From Methylococcus sp. EFPC2 (GTDB lineage: Bacteria; Pseudomonadota; Gammaproteobacteria; Methylococcales; Methylococcaceae): a DNA stretch of 64,000 nucleotides. Positions within the stretch are counted from its first letter, which is position 1, and the number at the start of each line of letters is the position of its first letter. Shown here piece after piece: positions 57,097-64,000 of the stretch. The stretch covers positions 4,379,395 through 4,443,394 of the forward strand of contig NZ_CP070491.1 of assembly GCF_016925495.1 (NCBI RefSeq), read 5' to 3'. The notes beneath the pieces were generated by a model. That model worked only from the letters and a program-made list of their open reading frames with translations. It made no database searches and was not told the DNA's origin. Both the position numbers and the translations under genes were made by a program.

Positions 57097-58905
57097 TTGG
57101 ACCCGATGAACTCTCGTATCGCGACGCTCGCTACCGCTCTTTTCCTTTTTTCCGGTTCCGCCTGGTCTTGGTGGAACGACGACTGGAGTTCGCGTCGTCA
57201 GGCGACGGTGGATGCGGGGGTGACGGGGGCGGACATTCAGGAGACCTTGAGCGAGTTTCCCCTGCTGGTGCGGTTGCACACGGGCAATTTCGGCTATTTC
57301 GCCGAGTTGGCGGAGAACGGCAAGGACCTCCGTTTCATGCTGGACGACAAGACGCCGCTGAAGCACAGCATCGAGAAGGTCGACGCGCTCAACGAACTGG
57401 GCCTGGTGTGGGTGAAGTTGCCCACGGTGCGCGGCGGGGTCAGCACCGACGGCTTCTGGCTCTACTACGGCAACGCCAATGCGGCCGAAGGCTCCGATTC
57501 CAAGGGTCTGTACGACGTCAACCAGGCTTTGGTCTACCACTTCGCCGAAGGCGAGACCCTGCCGCAGGACGCCACGGCCTATGCCTCCCATGCCGCCGAT
57601 TCCAAGGCCACGGTCGATGCGGCCGGCTGGATCGGCGCGGCGGCCAAGTTCAGCGGCGCCGGCGGCATCAGCGTGCCGGCCGCCCCGCAGTTCGCCCTGA
57701 CGCCCGAGAAGGGCTACACGCTCTCGGCCTGGGTCAAGCTCGATGCGGCGCAGGGCAACGCCGTGCTGGCGCAAGCCAAGGACGGTGCTTCCGCGCTGGA
57801 ACTCGCGGTGCAGGGCACGGCTCTGGTCGCGCGTTATCAGGGGACGGGTGCCGCGGCGCAAACCCCGGCCGCCAACCTCACTTCGGCCAAGTGGCAGCAC
57901 GTCGCCCTGATCGCCCGCAAGGATAAGCTCGAACTCTATGTCGACGGGGTGAACACCGGCAGCGTGCCCATCAATCTCGCCGCGCTCAATCCGGCCCTCA
58001 GCTTCGGTCAGGGTTTGACCGGCTCGCTCGACGAAATCCAGGTCGCCAACCTGGCCCGGCCCGCCGACTGGATCAAGCTTGCTTTCCGCAGCCAAAGCCC
58101 CGACTTCAACGTCCTCGCCTACGGCCAGGACGAAAGCAAGGGCAGCGCCGGCGGCCCCAACTACTTCCTCATCATCCTGCAAAGCCTCACGGTCGACGGC
58201 TGGGTGGTCATCGCCTTGTGCGGCGTCATGTTCGTCATCAGCTCCCTGGTCATCGTCACCAAGGGCTTAAGCCTCAAGCGCGCGCGCCAGGACAACGACG
58301 CCTTCCTCGCGCAATACCGCGGCATGGGCGCGAGCAGCGACATCGCCACGCTCGATCAGGAAGAAACCGAAGAAGAACAGGAAATCGCCGACTCCGCCTT
58401 TCTCGAAGCCTTGGTCGGCAACCACGACCACTTCCAAAGCTCGCCCATCTACCACGTCTACCACGCCGGGGTGGCCGAGTTGAAGAAACGCCTGAGCCAC
58501 ACCGCCGACACCACCCATCTGAGCACCGAGGCCCTCAACGTCGTGCGCACCCGGCTCGATGCCGCGGTGGTGCGCGAAGGGCAAAAGCTCAACAAAAACA
58601 TGGTGCTGCTCACCATCGCCATCTCCGGCGGACCGTTCTTAGGCCTGCTCGGCACCGTGCTCGGCGTCATGATCACCTTCGCGGTGATCGCCGCCACCGG
58701 CGATGTCAACATTAACTCCATCGCCCCCGGCATCTCCGGCGCCCTGCTCGCCACCGTCGCCGGCCTCGCCGTCGCCATCCCCGCGCTGTTTGCCTACAAC
58801 TACCTGCTCACCCAGATCAAGGACGTCACCGCCGACATGCGCGTGTTCACCGACGAATTCCTCGCCACCATCGAGGAACGCATCGCCGACCGGCAGCGGG
58901 GTTAA
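57097..58905 (+). CDS. ExbB/TolQ-type proton channel fused to DUF2341 and LamG-like domains
   Basis: 602 residues. After a signal peptide (ATLATALFLFSGSAWS) comes a DUF2341 region (about 45-130: FPLLVRLHTGNFGYF, DGFWLYYGNANA), a LamG/concanavalin-like domain (about 145-335: YTLSAWVKLD, DGVNTGSVPINL, GSLDEIQVANLARPADW), then the MotA/TolQ/ExbB module with helices at about 353-388, 500-530 and 547-570 (GGPFLGLLGTVLGVMITF). Ordinary ExbB lacks the large periplasmic part, which could bind sugar or the TpsA/B complex. TTG 57097 has AAGG 6 nt upstream; ATG 57106 is the alternative start. A repeat separates it from exbD. Confidence 0.9.
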   Translation: MDPMNSRIATLATALFLFSGSAWSWWNDDWSSRRQATVDAGVTGADIQETLSEFPLLVRLHTGNFGYFAELAENGKDLRFMLDDKTPLKHSIEKVDALNELGLVWVKLPTVRGGVSTDGFWLYYGNANAAEGSDSKGLYDVNQALVYHFAEGETLPQDATAYASHAADSKATVDAAGWIGAAAKFSGAGGISVPAAPQFALTPEKGYTLSAWVKLDAAQGNAVLAQAKDGASALELAVQGTALVARYQGTGAAAQTPAANLTSAKWQHVALIARKDKLELYVDGVNTGSVPINLAALNPALSFGQGLTGSLDEIQVANLARPADWIKLAFRSQSPDFNVLAYGQDESKGSAGGPNYFLIILQSLTVDGWVVIALCGVMFVISSLVIVTKGLSLKRARQDNDAFLAQYRGMGASSDIATLDQEETEEEQEIADSAFLEALVGNHDHFQSSPIYHVYHAGVAELKKRLSHTADTTHLSTEALNVVRTRLDAAVVREGQKLNKNMVLLTIAISGGPFLGLLGTVLGVMITFAVIAATGDVNINSIAPGISGALLATVAGLAVAIPALFAYNYLLTQIKDVTADMRVFTDEFLATIEERIADRQRG

Positions 58906-59361
58906 GCCATTGAGCAGGAAGCCATCCCGATTTTGCCGTTTGCTCTTGGGACCCACGCCCCGTTCAGCCGCACTGAGCATCGCAGCTTGCCGGGCGGAAC
59001 AGCCCAACGGGGTGCCGCACGGATGCGGCGCGTCGGCAGAGGGGCAGGAGCCCCTTCTGCCGACCCCGACCGGTAAGCGAGAAGCGCAAGGGGCGAGCCG
59101 CAAGGCGAGCGGGCGAACCCTGGATGGTTTGCCCTGGGCTTGCAAGCGCAGCAGGACTGCGGAGCGCGGCAAGTTGCGGCTGCCGGGTGGCCTTTTCTTT
59201 GGATACTTTCTTTTGGCCAAGCAAAAGAAAGTATCTCGCCATCCGGTGCGAGAACCGGATTCAAACCGCTTTCGCGTAGCGAACTCAACCAAGTGCATCT
59301 TGGTTTGGGTACCCGCATACACCTTCGGATTCACAGAACAATTTTTGACGCTGGCCTAACC
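58906..59361. repeat. Interspersed repeat inserted between the exbB-like and exbD genes
   Basis: 456 bp without a gene. The core is a perfect 14-bp inverted repeat GATACTTTCTTTTG (59202-59215) / CAAAAGAAAGTATC (59222-59235), part of the common proteobacterial CTTTTCTTTGG...ACTTTCTTTTGGCCA repeat. Upstream are G/C-rich segments with many short repeats. The insertion breaks what is elsewhere a close gene pair, yet both frames are intact. Confidence 0.7.
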
Positions 59362-59766
59362 ATGAAAGTCGAAGAAGAAGGCAAGGTCTACGACGACATC
59401 AACATCACGCCCATGCTCGACGTGGCCTATGTGTTGTTGCTCATCTTCATCATCATGACCACCGCCACCGTACAGGGCATCAGCGTCAACCTGCCCAAGG
59501 CCAGTTCCACGCCGTCGCTGTCGAAACCGAAGACCAAGGCCATCTCCATCACCCAGGACGGCACCGTCTACCTCGACACCTATCCGGTCTCGATCCAGGA
59601 GCTGGAGACGCGGCTGAGCCAATACAAGGCGGCCACCCCGGATCTCCCGGTGGTGCTCAAGGCCGACGCCGCCATCCAATACGAAAAGGTCATCGAAGTG
59701 CTCGACGTCGTCACCCGGTTGCAGATCAGCCAGCTCGGACTGGTCACGCAAAAGCTGGTGAAGTGA
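59362..59766 (+). CDS. exbD: ExbD/TolR family biopolymer transport protein
   Basis: 134 residues: short cytoplasmic N-terminus (EEEGKVYDDINITPMLDVAY), one membrane helix (about 17-38) with the conserved Asp in TPMLDVAYVLLLIFI, and a periplasmic domain with ISITQDGTVYLDTYPVS and the closing LVLKADAAI-type strand. Pairs with the ExbB-like protein to use the proton gradient. Its stop overlaps the tonB-like start (TGATG). Confidence 0.93.
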   Translation: MKVEEEGKVYDDINITPMLDVAYVLLLIFIIMTTATVQGISVNLPKASSTPSLSKPKTKAISITQDGTVYLDTYPVSIQELETRLSQYKAATPDLPVVLKADAAIQYEKVIEVLDVVTRLQISQLGLVTQKLVK

Positions 59767-60425
59767 TGACGCCCAAGCACCGTCTGCTGCGCCACCTGCC
59801 GGTGGCCATCGGCGTCGTATTGATTTTGCTCGTCGCCTTGGCGGTCTGGTATTTCCGCGACCTGTTCGAAAAGCCCGCGCAGACCAAGAAGACGGTGCAG
59901 CAGATCACCGTCATCCAGCCGCCGCCCCCTCCACCCCCGCCGCCGGAGCAACCGCCCCCGCCGCCCGAGGTCAAGGAAGAAAAGATCGAAGAGCCGGAAC
60001 CGGAGCCCGAGCCGGAGCCCGAGCAGCCGGCCGAAGCGCCGCCGGCCGAGGACCTGGGTGTGGATGCCGAAGGCACAGCGGGCGCCGACGGCTTCGGCCT
60101 GGTCGGCAAGAAAGGCGGTCGCGGCCTGATCGGCGGAGGCGGCGGCAACGCCATCATCTGGTACGGGCAGCAGGTGCAGAAGGAGGTTTCGACCTCTCTG
60201 CAACAACGCCTCGATCCCGAGGTGAGGCGCAAGAAATTCACCGCCCTCGTCAATATCTGGATAGGCAGCGACGGGAGCATCAGTCGGGCCGAGCTGGCCG
60301 GTTCCAGTGGCGAGACGAAGACGGACGAAGCCTTGCGCGAGGCATTGGGAGGCTTGCGGGCACGCATCAATCAACCGCCGCCGCCCTCCATGCCGCAGCC
60401 GGTGAAGATCCGCATAAGAACATGA
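59766..60425 (+). CDS. TonB-like energy transducer
   Basis: 219 residues: inner-membrane anchor (about 11-33, VAIGVVLILLVALAVWYF), Pro-rich linker (about 50-95 with runs of Pro then Glu-Pro repeats), a Gly-rich joint and a C-terminal TonB domain (from about 140: ISRAELAGSSGETKTDEALR). ATG 59766 overlaps the exbD stop; a GTG one codon earlier is also possible. It probably transfers energy from the ExbB/ExbD channel to an outer-membrane protein, perhaps the neighbouring porin or TpsB, but no TonB-dependent receptor is in the window. Confidence 0.87.
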   Translation: MTPKHRLLRHLPVAIGVVLILLVALAVWYFRDLFEKPAQTKKTVQQITVIQPPPPPPPPPEQPPPPPEVKEEKIEEPEPEPEPEPEQPAEAPPAEDLGVDAEGTAGADGFGLVGKKGGRGLIGGGGGNAIIWYGQQVQKEVSTSLQQRLDPEVRRKKFTALVNIWIGSDGSISRAELAGSSGETKTDEALREALGGLRARINQPPPPSMPQPVKIRIRT

Positions 60426-60435
60426 GTAGACGTAG

Positions 60436-60503
60436 GGTGGGTTAGCCGCGCATGGCCTTGATCCTGGCGGCAGACACAGCCACCGCACGCGGCGTAACCC
60501 ACC
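60436..60503. repeat. GGTGGGTTA...TAACCCACC repeat element (second copy)
   Basis: Arms GGTGGGTTA (60436-60444) and TAACCCACC (60495-60503), the same as at 33345-33413. A further GGTGCG...CGCACC inverted repeat follows (about 60540-60580). Confidence 0.7.
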
Positions 60504-60643
60504 AAACAGACTCGGATACAAGCCAAGCACGGTGGGTTGCGGTGCGCGATGAGCTTATGCAAGACCGCAGGCGAGGGGCAGCGCACCGAACTCACCCTGC
60601 GAGTTTAAAGAATCGAATTTGATTTTTCGCTTGAGGAACTGAA

Positions 60644-62437
60644 ATGAAGATGAGCAAGTACTCCTTGGCCGCGCTGCTGGCCGGCGCGGCAATTTCGCCC
60701 GCGATGGCCGGCGAGAAAGAGGAGCTGCTGAAAATACGCAACACCACGCTCAATCTGATCGAGCTGCTGGTGGAGCAAGGCGTGCTGGACAAGTCCAAGG
60801 CGGAGGCCATGATCCAGAAAGCCGAAGCCAAGGCCGCGGCGGATGCCAAGAAAGCGGTGGAGGAAGAAAAGGTCCAGGCCGCCAGGGACGCCGCTCCCGG
60901 CGATGGGGGCAGCAAGCCCGCCGTGCGAGTGACTTATGTTCCGGATTTCGTAAAGGACGAAATCCGCCAGCAGGTGCGCGACGAACTGCGCGCCGATGTC
61001 GTCAAGGACGTCAAGGCGCACGCCAAGGAAGAAAAATGGGGCATACCGGCCGCGCTGCCGGATTGGGTCAATCGCTTCAAGCTGACCGGCGACATGCGCT
61101 TGCGCGGAGAGGGCGACTTCTTCCCGTCGAGCAATTTTTCCAACGAAGTGATCCGCAGCCACGAAAGCTGGCTGTTCGCCAACTGGTACAACGTGAACAA
61201 CGGCGCCAGCGTGACGGACATCCGGCCCACCAGCACGGCCTATCTGAACACCTCCGAAGACGTTTACCGTTACCGTATGCGATTTAGGCTGGGCCTGGAG
61301 GCGCAAATAACCGACGGCTTGAAGGCCAATGCCCGCCTGGCAACCAGCAACAGCCGCAGTCCCGTATCGACCAATCAGACTTTGGGCCAGACTGGACAGC
61401 AATACGAATTCGTCCTCGACCGGGCATTCCTGCAATACGACTACAAGGATGGTAAGGGCAGGGACTGGCTGACCTTGTGGGCGGGGCGGACCATGAATCC
61501 TTGGCTCTCCACGGATAACGTGTTCGATTCTGACGTCAGCTTCGAAGGCGTGACCGGAACGTTCCGCGTTCCCTTGCCGGGCGGTAGTGCGACCTACGTG
61601 CCGCCCACGCCGAATGCCCGTTACGGCACCAATATGGGATTCACCCGCCCGAACTCAGTGTTCCTCACCAGCGGCGTCTATCCCCTGGAAGAGTTTCAGT
61701 TGAGCAGCAATGACAAGTGGTTGTGGGGCAGTCAGTTGGGTGTCGACCTGCTATTCCAGGAAACCAGCCGGTTCAAGGCGGGCGTGGCTTACTACAACTA
61801 CCGTAACGTCAAGGCTCAGCCCAACCACTATGTCGCTGGCGTAGCGGGCGATTTGGGCGACCGGAATTACACCGCGCCGCAGTTCATGCAGAAGGGCAAC
61901 ACCCTGATGCAGATCAACACAAGTGGCGATCCCTCGACCACGAATTTCCCGAGTAAGGTGGGGCTGGCTTCCGGCTTCGAAATCTTCAACGCCGTAGCGT
62001 CCTATGATTACAGTGGCTTCGGCAATACGCACATCATCCTGACCGCCGACTACGCCAAGAATCTGGGCTTCGACGAGAAGGACATCCTCGGCCGCATCGA
62101 TCCGACCACCTTTGGCATCGTCAATTATGTCGATCTGAAAGACCGCACCACCGCTTGGCAGGTGCGTATGGATCTCGGTACGCCGGAAATCAAGAAATGG
62201 TCGGACTGGAATCTGACATTCGCCTACAAATACCTGGAGCGCGATGCCGTGCTGGACGCTTACACCGATTCCGACTTCCACCTCGGCGGCACCAATGCCA
62301 AGGGCTGGGTAGTCGGCGGAAGCTATGGTCTGGCGCAAAATACTTGGCTGAACGCGCGCTGGATGACGGCGGATCAGATCGATGGTCCCGACTACGGCAT
62401 CGATGTGCTGATGGTCGACCTCAATGCGCGATTCTAA
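60644..62437 (+). CDS. Putative outer-membrane porin with N-terminal coiled-coil
   Basis: 597 residues: signal peptide ending SPAMA, an N-terminal charged helical segment (about 25-110, KEELLKIRNTTLNLIELLVE then KAEAMIQKAEAKAAADAKKA) that may span the periplasm, and a beta-barrel of the putative-porin group (KLTGDMRLRGEGDFF, YRYRMRFRLGLEAQITDGLK) ending in MVDLNARF with terminal Phe. SD is GAGGAA. Such porins often lie with ExbB-ExbD-TonB and TPS genes, as here. It may take up phosphate-containing compounds (inference). Confidence 0.85.
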   Translation: MKMSKYSLAALLAGAAISPAMAGEKEELLKIRNTTLNLIELLVEQGVLDKSKAEAMIQKAEAKAAADAKKAVEEEKVQAARDAAPGDGGSKPAVRVTYVPDFVKDEIRQQVRDELRADVVKDVKAHAKEEKWGIPAALPDWVNRFKLTGDMRLRGEGDFFPSSNFSNEVIRSHESWLFANWYNVNNGASVTDIRPTSTAYLNTSEDVYRYRMRFRLGLEAQITDGLKANARLATSNSRSPVSTNQTLGQTGQQYEFVLDRAFLQYDYKDGKGRDWLTLWAGRTMNPWLSTDNVFDSDVSFEGVTGTFRVPLPGGSATYVPPTPNARYGTNMGFTRPNSVFLTSGVYPLEEFQLSSNDKWLWGSQLGVDLLFQETSRFKAGVAYYNYRNVKAQPNHYVAGVAGDLGDRNYTAPQFMQKGNTLMQINTSGDPSTTNFPSKVGLASGFEIFNAVASYDYSGFGNTHIILTADYAKNLGFDEKDILGRIDPTTFGIVNYVDLKDRTTAWQVRMDLGTPEIKKWSDWNLTFAYKYLERDAVLDAYTDSDFHLGGTNAKGWVVGGSYGLAQNTWLNARWMTADQIDGPDYGIDVLMVDLNARF

Positions 62438-62453
62438 GATGAGGCGGGGAAGC

Positions 62454-63173
62454 ATGGTCAAGAGTCGCGCGCACCTCATCGCAGTCTTGTTGCTTGGGAT
62501 ATCCAGCGCACTGCCGGCGGTTCATGCCGAAGCGCCCAAGCAGGATGCGGCCGCGGTGCAGGCCTTGAAAAAGGCCCAGGGCCTGCTGCGCCAACTGGGG
62601 CAGGAGAAGGCGGCGCTGGAGACGGAAAACGCATCTCTGCACGAGCAGCTCAAGAAGCTGGAGGGCGACGTCAAACGGCTGGAGCCCCTGCAAGGCGAGG
62701 TCGAAAGGCACAAGAGCGCGCTGGAAGGTTTGAAGGGCGCCAACGGTAATCTGGAATCCCAGCTCAGCGGCGAGCGCTCGCGCGGACAGGCTTTATTGCA
62801 GAAACAGCGCGAAACCGTGGCCCAGGCCCGCAAGATCCAGGCGGACAACCGCTTGCTGGTCCAGGCGGTGAAGGAGCGCGAGGCATGGATAAGCCAGTGC
62901 GGCGCGCAGAACGGCAAGATGCTGGACGCCAACCGGGAGCTGGTTCAGCGCTACAAGCAAAAAGGCTTCTGGGATAAGCTGGGCGAACTCGAACCGTTCA
63001 CCGGCATCGGCGAGGTCAGGGCCGAGAATGCCGAGCAGGAATATCGCTTCAAGCTCAAGGATCTATCCGTCACGCCCTTCGAAAGCCAGACACCGCAACC
63101 CGCCCCGGCCGCCGAGCCGGCACCGCAATCGGGCGCAGACGAAGAGGAAGAGGAGCCGCAGGCTCAGCCGTAG
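62454..63173 (+). CDS. Exported coiled-coil protein
   Basis: 239 residues: signal peptide (AHLIAVLLLGISSALPAVHA), then a long coiled coil (about 25-150, LKKAQGLLRQLGQEKAALET onwards) and a C-terminal acidic Pro/Glu-rich tail. No family recognised. ATG 62454 is chosen because GGGGA lies 5 nt upstream; ATG 62439 is the alternative. It starts 17 bp after the porin gene, so it is likely co-transcribed and may bridge the periplasm. Confidence 0.8.
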   Translation: MVKSRAHLIAVLLLGISSALPAVHAEAPKQDAAAVQALKKAQGLLRQLGQEKAALETENASLHEQLKKLEGDVKRLEPLQGEVERHKSALEGLKGANGNLESQLSGERSRGQALLQKQRETVAQARKIQADNRLLVQAVKEREAWISQCGAQNGKMLDANRELVQRYKQKGFWDKLGELEPFTGIGEVRAENAEQEYRFKLKDLSVTPFESQTPQPAPAAEPAPQSGADEEEEEPQAQP

Positions 63174-63207
63174 TAGGCTGCCTGTCGAACTTCGTAGAGG
63201 CTTGAGG

Positions 63208-64000
63208 TGTAGAAGTTCAGACTAGATCTGACAGTACTCCTTGCCGAAAGGAGGGGTTACCCGTTTTGATAGCGGTGCGAATCTTCATCGAAACGGCGCG
63301 TAAGCGCAGGAGTAACCCCATGAGTAGTCTCAATCAGAATGTCATACGCCACAAGATCGGCCTGCTGAACCTGGCGACCGAGTTAGGCAACGTCGCCAAG
63401 GCCTGCAAGGTCATGGGTCTGTCGCGTGACACCTTCTATCGCTATCAGCATGCGATGGCGGAAGGGGGGCTTGAAGCATTGTTTGACGCCAACCGCCGCA
63501 AACCGAATCCGAAGAACCGGGTCGCAGAAGCGACGGAAACGGCGGTGATTGCCTATGCCATCGAGCAACCGGCCCATGGGCAGGTCAGGACCAGCAACGA
63601 GTTGCGCCAACGCGGCGTGTTCGTCTCACCCTCGGGCGTCCGCTCCATCTGGCTGCGCAACGACCTGGCCTCGTTCAAGCGCCGCCTGAGCGCCTTGGAG
63701 AAACAGGTGGCGGAGCAAGGGATCGTGCTCACCGAAGCCCAGGTGGCGGCGCTGGAGAAGAAGCAGGACGACGATCTGGCGCAGGGCGAGATCGACACGG
63801 CGCATCCGGGCTACCTGGGTTCCCAGGACACGTTCTATGTCGGCACGCTCAAAGGCGTGGGCCGTATCTACCAGCAGACCTTCGTGGATACCTACAGCAA
63901 GGTGGCGATGGCCAAGCTGTATACGACCAAGACGCCGATCACCGCCGCCGACCTGCTCAATGACCGGGTACTGCCCTTCTTCGCCGAACACGGCATGGGC
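63208..64000 (+). mobile_element. IS481-family insertion sequence, left end and partial
   Basis: The left terminus appears to be TGTAGAAGTTCAGAC at 63208, and the transposase begins at 63320. The element runs off the window, so the right end and target duplication cannot be seen. It lies just after the surface-system genes. Confidence 0.75.
63320..64000 (+). CDS. IS481-family transposase, 3' end outside window
   Basis: 227 residues visible, open at the window end. The N-terminus has a helix-turn-helix (LGNVAKACKVMGLSRDTFYR) followed by a second, winged unit (GVFVSPSGVRSIWLRNDL), then the start of the DDE/RNase H-like domain with the first acidic residues in GSQDTFYVG and QTFVDTYSKVAMAK. ATG 63320 is preceded by CGCAGGAGTAACCCC, a strong site. 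Intact as far as seen. Confidence 0.9.
   Translation, partial: MSSLNQNVIRHKIGLLNLATELGNVAKACKVMGLSRDTFYRYQHAMAEGGLEALFDANRRKPNPKNRVAEATETAVIAYAIEQPAHGQVRTSNELRQRGVFVSPSGVRSIWLRNDLASFKRRLSALEKQVAEQGIVLTEAQVAALEKKQDDDLAQGEIDTAHPGYLGSQDTFYVGTLKGVGRIYQQTFVDTYSKVAMAKLYTTKTPITAADLLNDRVLPFFAEHGMG

Overview
The window is high-GC chromosomal DNA from a gammaproteobacterium. The evidence is the gene order glnL-glnG (ntrBC), lptM-lysA-dapF-DUF484-xerC, mutY-yggX and rpsF-rpsR-DUF2232-rplI. Four secreted proteins end in a VPxPAAxWLFG C-terminal sorting signal, a combination I associate with Methylococcales-like bacteria. That placement is inference, since no methane or methanol oxidation gene lies in the window.

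Layout. 1-3.7 kb: the 3' part of ntrB, ntrC, and a divergent PAS/sigma-54 activator. 3.9-5.6 kb: a persulfide dioxygenase-like protein and a TauE/SafE exporter. 5.6-13.8 kb: housekeeping and stress genes (aroC, GST, AraC regulator, Rof, Dabb protein, MFS transporter, peroxiredoxin, yggX, mutY). 13.8-19.2 kb: a tightly coupled lysA-dapF-DUF484-xerC-chrA operon. 19.2-20.6 kb: a lower-GC patch with a large inverted repeat and one gene behind an attC-like site, resembling a stranded integron cassette. 20.8-27.8 kb: a VPLPA-CTERM protein, a DUF815 ATPase, the methionine salvage genes mtnB, mtnD and mtnC with an ftsH paralogue between them, and a YcbK-like protein. 28.0-31.8 kb: an ABC-2 exporter with a DesK/DesR-type two-component system. 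32.1-35.7 kb: rlmI facing the S6-S18-L9 ribosomal operon. 35.9-38.7 kb: DUF2491, DUF350 and PspA genes.

38.7-63.2 kb holds the most interesting region, a candidate phosphate- and c-di-GMP-responsive cell-surface system. It contains a 49-residue small ORF, phoU, two paralogous VPLPA-CTERM proteins, a PstS-fold-like secreted protein, a TpsB transporter, a 3420-residue TpsA adhesin, an ExbB fused to a DUF2341/LamG-like periplasmic domain, ExbD, a TonB-like protein, a porin and a coiled-coil protein. Four leaders carry 7-bp TGTCA(C/T) or TGTAA-like half-sites at exact 11-bp spacing, which is the architecture of PhoB boxes. They precede the small ORF/phoU, each VPLPA gene, and the ExbB/ExbD/TonB genes. 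Each VPLPA leader also has a GEMM-type (c-di-GMP-I class) riboswitch. The mature TpsA is predicted to have no cysteines except a pair 3 and 15 residues from its C-terminus, as expected for a cysteine-hook anchor that keeps the adhesin on the cell. The window ends inside an IS481-family transposase.

Several short repeat families occur: REP-like hairpins built on GGCGGAT...ATCCGCC and GGCGGAACC...GGTTCCGCC, a GGTGGGTTA...TAACCCACC element, and three MITE-like inverted-repeat units. I found no tRNA, rRNA or CRISPR array.
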